Position numbers and translations under genes: made by a program. Shown piece by piece: positions 63,144-64,000 of a stretch of DNA of 64,000 nt. The DNA comes from Streptomyces sp. NRRL F-2580 (GTDB lineage: Bacteria; Actinomycetota; Actinomycetes; Streptomycetales; Streptomycetaceae): positions 1 to 64,000 of the forward strand of contig NZ_JOIR01000020.1 of the NCBI RefSeq assembly GCF_000720115.1, in the 5' to 3' direction. The notes beneath the pieces were generated by a model that saw only the letters and a list, made by a program, of their open reading frames with translations, was not told the DNA's origin and did no database searches. Positions within the stretch are counted from its first letter, which is position 1. The number at the start of each line of letters is the position of its first letter.

Positions 63144-63162
63144 TAAGGTAAGGCTAACCTGC
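63144..63162 (+). promoter_or_regulatory. Iron box (DmdR/DtxR-type operator)
   Basis: TAAGGTAAGGCTAACCTGC matches the actinobacterial iron box TTAGGTTAGGCTAACCTAA at 15 of 19 positions, with the central AGGCTAACCT intact. It lies 30 bp before the FhuF-like start, where a DmdR1-type repressor would block transcription when iron is plentiful. Confidence 0.75.
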
Positions 63163-63191
63163 TAACGATCGTGCGATTCGGTGGTCCACCC

Positions 63192-64000
63192 ATGGCCGTC
63201 ACTGCCGTGACCCCTGCCCTGCACGCACCCTCCGTCCCGGCCGGATCTCCGGTGGCGGCTGCGTACGCGCGCCTGGACGAGGCCTACAGCGGCCTGCGGG
63301 TCGACGAGCGGGCCGCGCACGACCCCGTCCCTCGCGGTGCGGGATGGGTCGGCGCCGACGAGCTCGCGGCCGGCGGACCGGCCCTGGACGCCTTCCTCGC
63401 CTGGGACGAGGCCCAGATCCTCAGGGACTACGGGACGCAGGCCCGCCCCGACGTGATCGCGGGCTTCGGGCTGCACCGGTACGCGTGGCCGGCCTGCCTG
63501 CTGATCACGCTGCCGTGGTTCCTGCACCGGCGGGTGCCGTACCTCCCGGCCGGCGCGGTGGCCTTCCACCGGACGCTCGGCCGCATGTCCGTGCGCGTCG
63601 AGGGGTTCGCCTGCCTGCCGGACGACCCGGCGGCCGCCCTCCCGGGGGCCCGTGTCGTGCCCGACGAGGAGGCGCTGCGCGGTGAGGTGCGGGCCGCGGT
63701 GGCCCAGCACCTCGGGTCCGTGCTGGAAGGTTTCGGCCCGCGGATGCGGCGCGGCCGCCGCGCTCTGTGGGGCACGGTGACCGACGAGGTCGTCGAGGGA
63801 CTCTGGTACGTCGGCGGGCTCTTCGGCGAGGAGCGCCGGGCCATGGCCGAGCTGGAGGCGCTGCTGCCCGGTTCGACCGCCCCGTACACCGGGGGCGCGG
63901 GGTTCCGTACGCTCACGGGTCCCGACGGCCGCGCGCTGCAGACCCGGGACCGGGCCGGCTGCTGCTTCTTCTACACGATCCGGCCCGAGGAAACCTGCGT
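63192..64000 (+). CDS. FhuF-like ferric-siderophore reductase, truncated by window end
   Basis: At least 269 aa, open at the right edge. ATG 63192 follows GGTGG. The last visible residues, RAGCCFFYTIRPEETC, are the beginning of the C-terminal 2Fe-2S motif of FhuF-type reductases (CC-x10-C-x2-C); the final Cys lies beyond the window. The preceding PWFLHRRVPYLP and YVGGLFGEERRAM segments fit that family. Such proteins release iron from imported siderophores by reduction in the cytosol. The iron box upstream agrees with that function. Confidence 0.8.
   Translation, partial: MAVTAVTPALHAPSVPAGSPVAAAYARLDEAYSGLRVDERAAHDPVPRGAGWVGADELAAGGPALDAFLAWDEAQILRDYGTQARPDVIAGFGLHRYAWPACLLITLPWFLHRRVPYLPAGAVAFHRTLGRMSVRVEGFACLPDDPAAALPGARVVPDEEALRGEVRAAVAQHLGSVLEGFGPRMRRGRRALWGTVTDEVVEGLWYVGGLFGEERRAMAELEALLPGSTAPYTGGAGFRTLTGPDGRALQTRDRAGCCFFYTIRPEETC

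Overview
This window is high-GC actinobacterial DNA and almost certainly comes from a Streptomyces-type chromosome. The evidence is third-position GC saturation, frequent GTG and TTG starts, ATGA/GTGA gene overlaps, a bifunctional geosmin synthase, an aerobic (CobG/CobN) cobalamin pathway, an acyl-CoA carboxylase epsilon subunit and a rare TTA codon in a pathway-type regulator. I see no rRNA, tRNA, CRISPR array, insertion sequence or prophage.

Region 1 (about 0.4-21.7 kb) is dominated by a compact biosynthetic locus. A leftward operon from 18737 to 7704 runs fatty acyl-AMP ligase, large acyl-CoA dehydrogenase, ACP, a KS-AT-ACP polyketide synthase, a FabH-like ketosynthase III, an FkbH-type glyceryl-ACP synthase, a second ACP and an Sfp-type phosphopantetheinyl transferase; most junctions overlap. 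A rightward operon (19011-21647) supplies an acyl-CoA carboxylase beta subunit with an acetyl-CoA-type selectivity residue, its epsilon subunit and a type II thioesterase. FkbH + stand-alone ACP + KASIII is the signature of tetronate formation. The rest could provide a beta-ketoacyl chain made from one fatty acid and one malonyl unit, so I infer a 3-acyl-5-hydroxymethyl tetronate (RK-682-like) product. Flanking genes are a LAL regulator with a TTA codon, a degenerate polyprenyl synthetase, a PptT-like phosphopantetheinyl transferase divergent from a PptH-like metallophosphoesterase, and a short secreted peptide divergent from a LuxR-type regulator.

Region 2 (21.8-34.4 kb) is accessory. It has a single-domain voltage-gated cation channel with an unusual selectivity filter, then a leftward four-gene operon (alpha/beta hydrolase, caspase-VMAP protein, MoxR AAA+ ATPase, vWA-like protein with a dead trypsin-like domain and pentapeptide repeats) that matches the vWA-MoxR-VMAP class of predicted conflict systems. 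A decayed PI-PLC gene, a membrane-anchored trypsin-like protease, a TetR regulator with a palindromic upstream site and a short-chain dehydrogenase follow.

Region 3 (34.5-45.3 kb) is aerobic cobalamin biosynthesis: cobL-cobM-cobK rightward, cobG-cobH-cobIJ leftward, and cobN behind a cobalamin riboswitch. Region 4 (45.3-52.3 kb) holds a small conserved protein, geosmin synthase, an Eis-type and a RimJ-type acetyltransferase, an OsmC protein and a secreted beta-propeller protein. Region 5 (52.4-61.3 kb) is purine catabolism: an XdhC-type maturation factor, an AzgA-type purine permease, the three xanthine dehydrogenase subunits and a divergent PucR regulator. The right edge has a TPR-like protein, a GntR/FadR regulator and the start of a FhuF-type ferric-siderophore reductase behind an iron box.

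Intergenic DNA carries eight copies of one interspersed element (in three clusters) and several short tandem arrays, three of which include the stop codon of the neighbouring gene.
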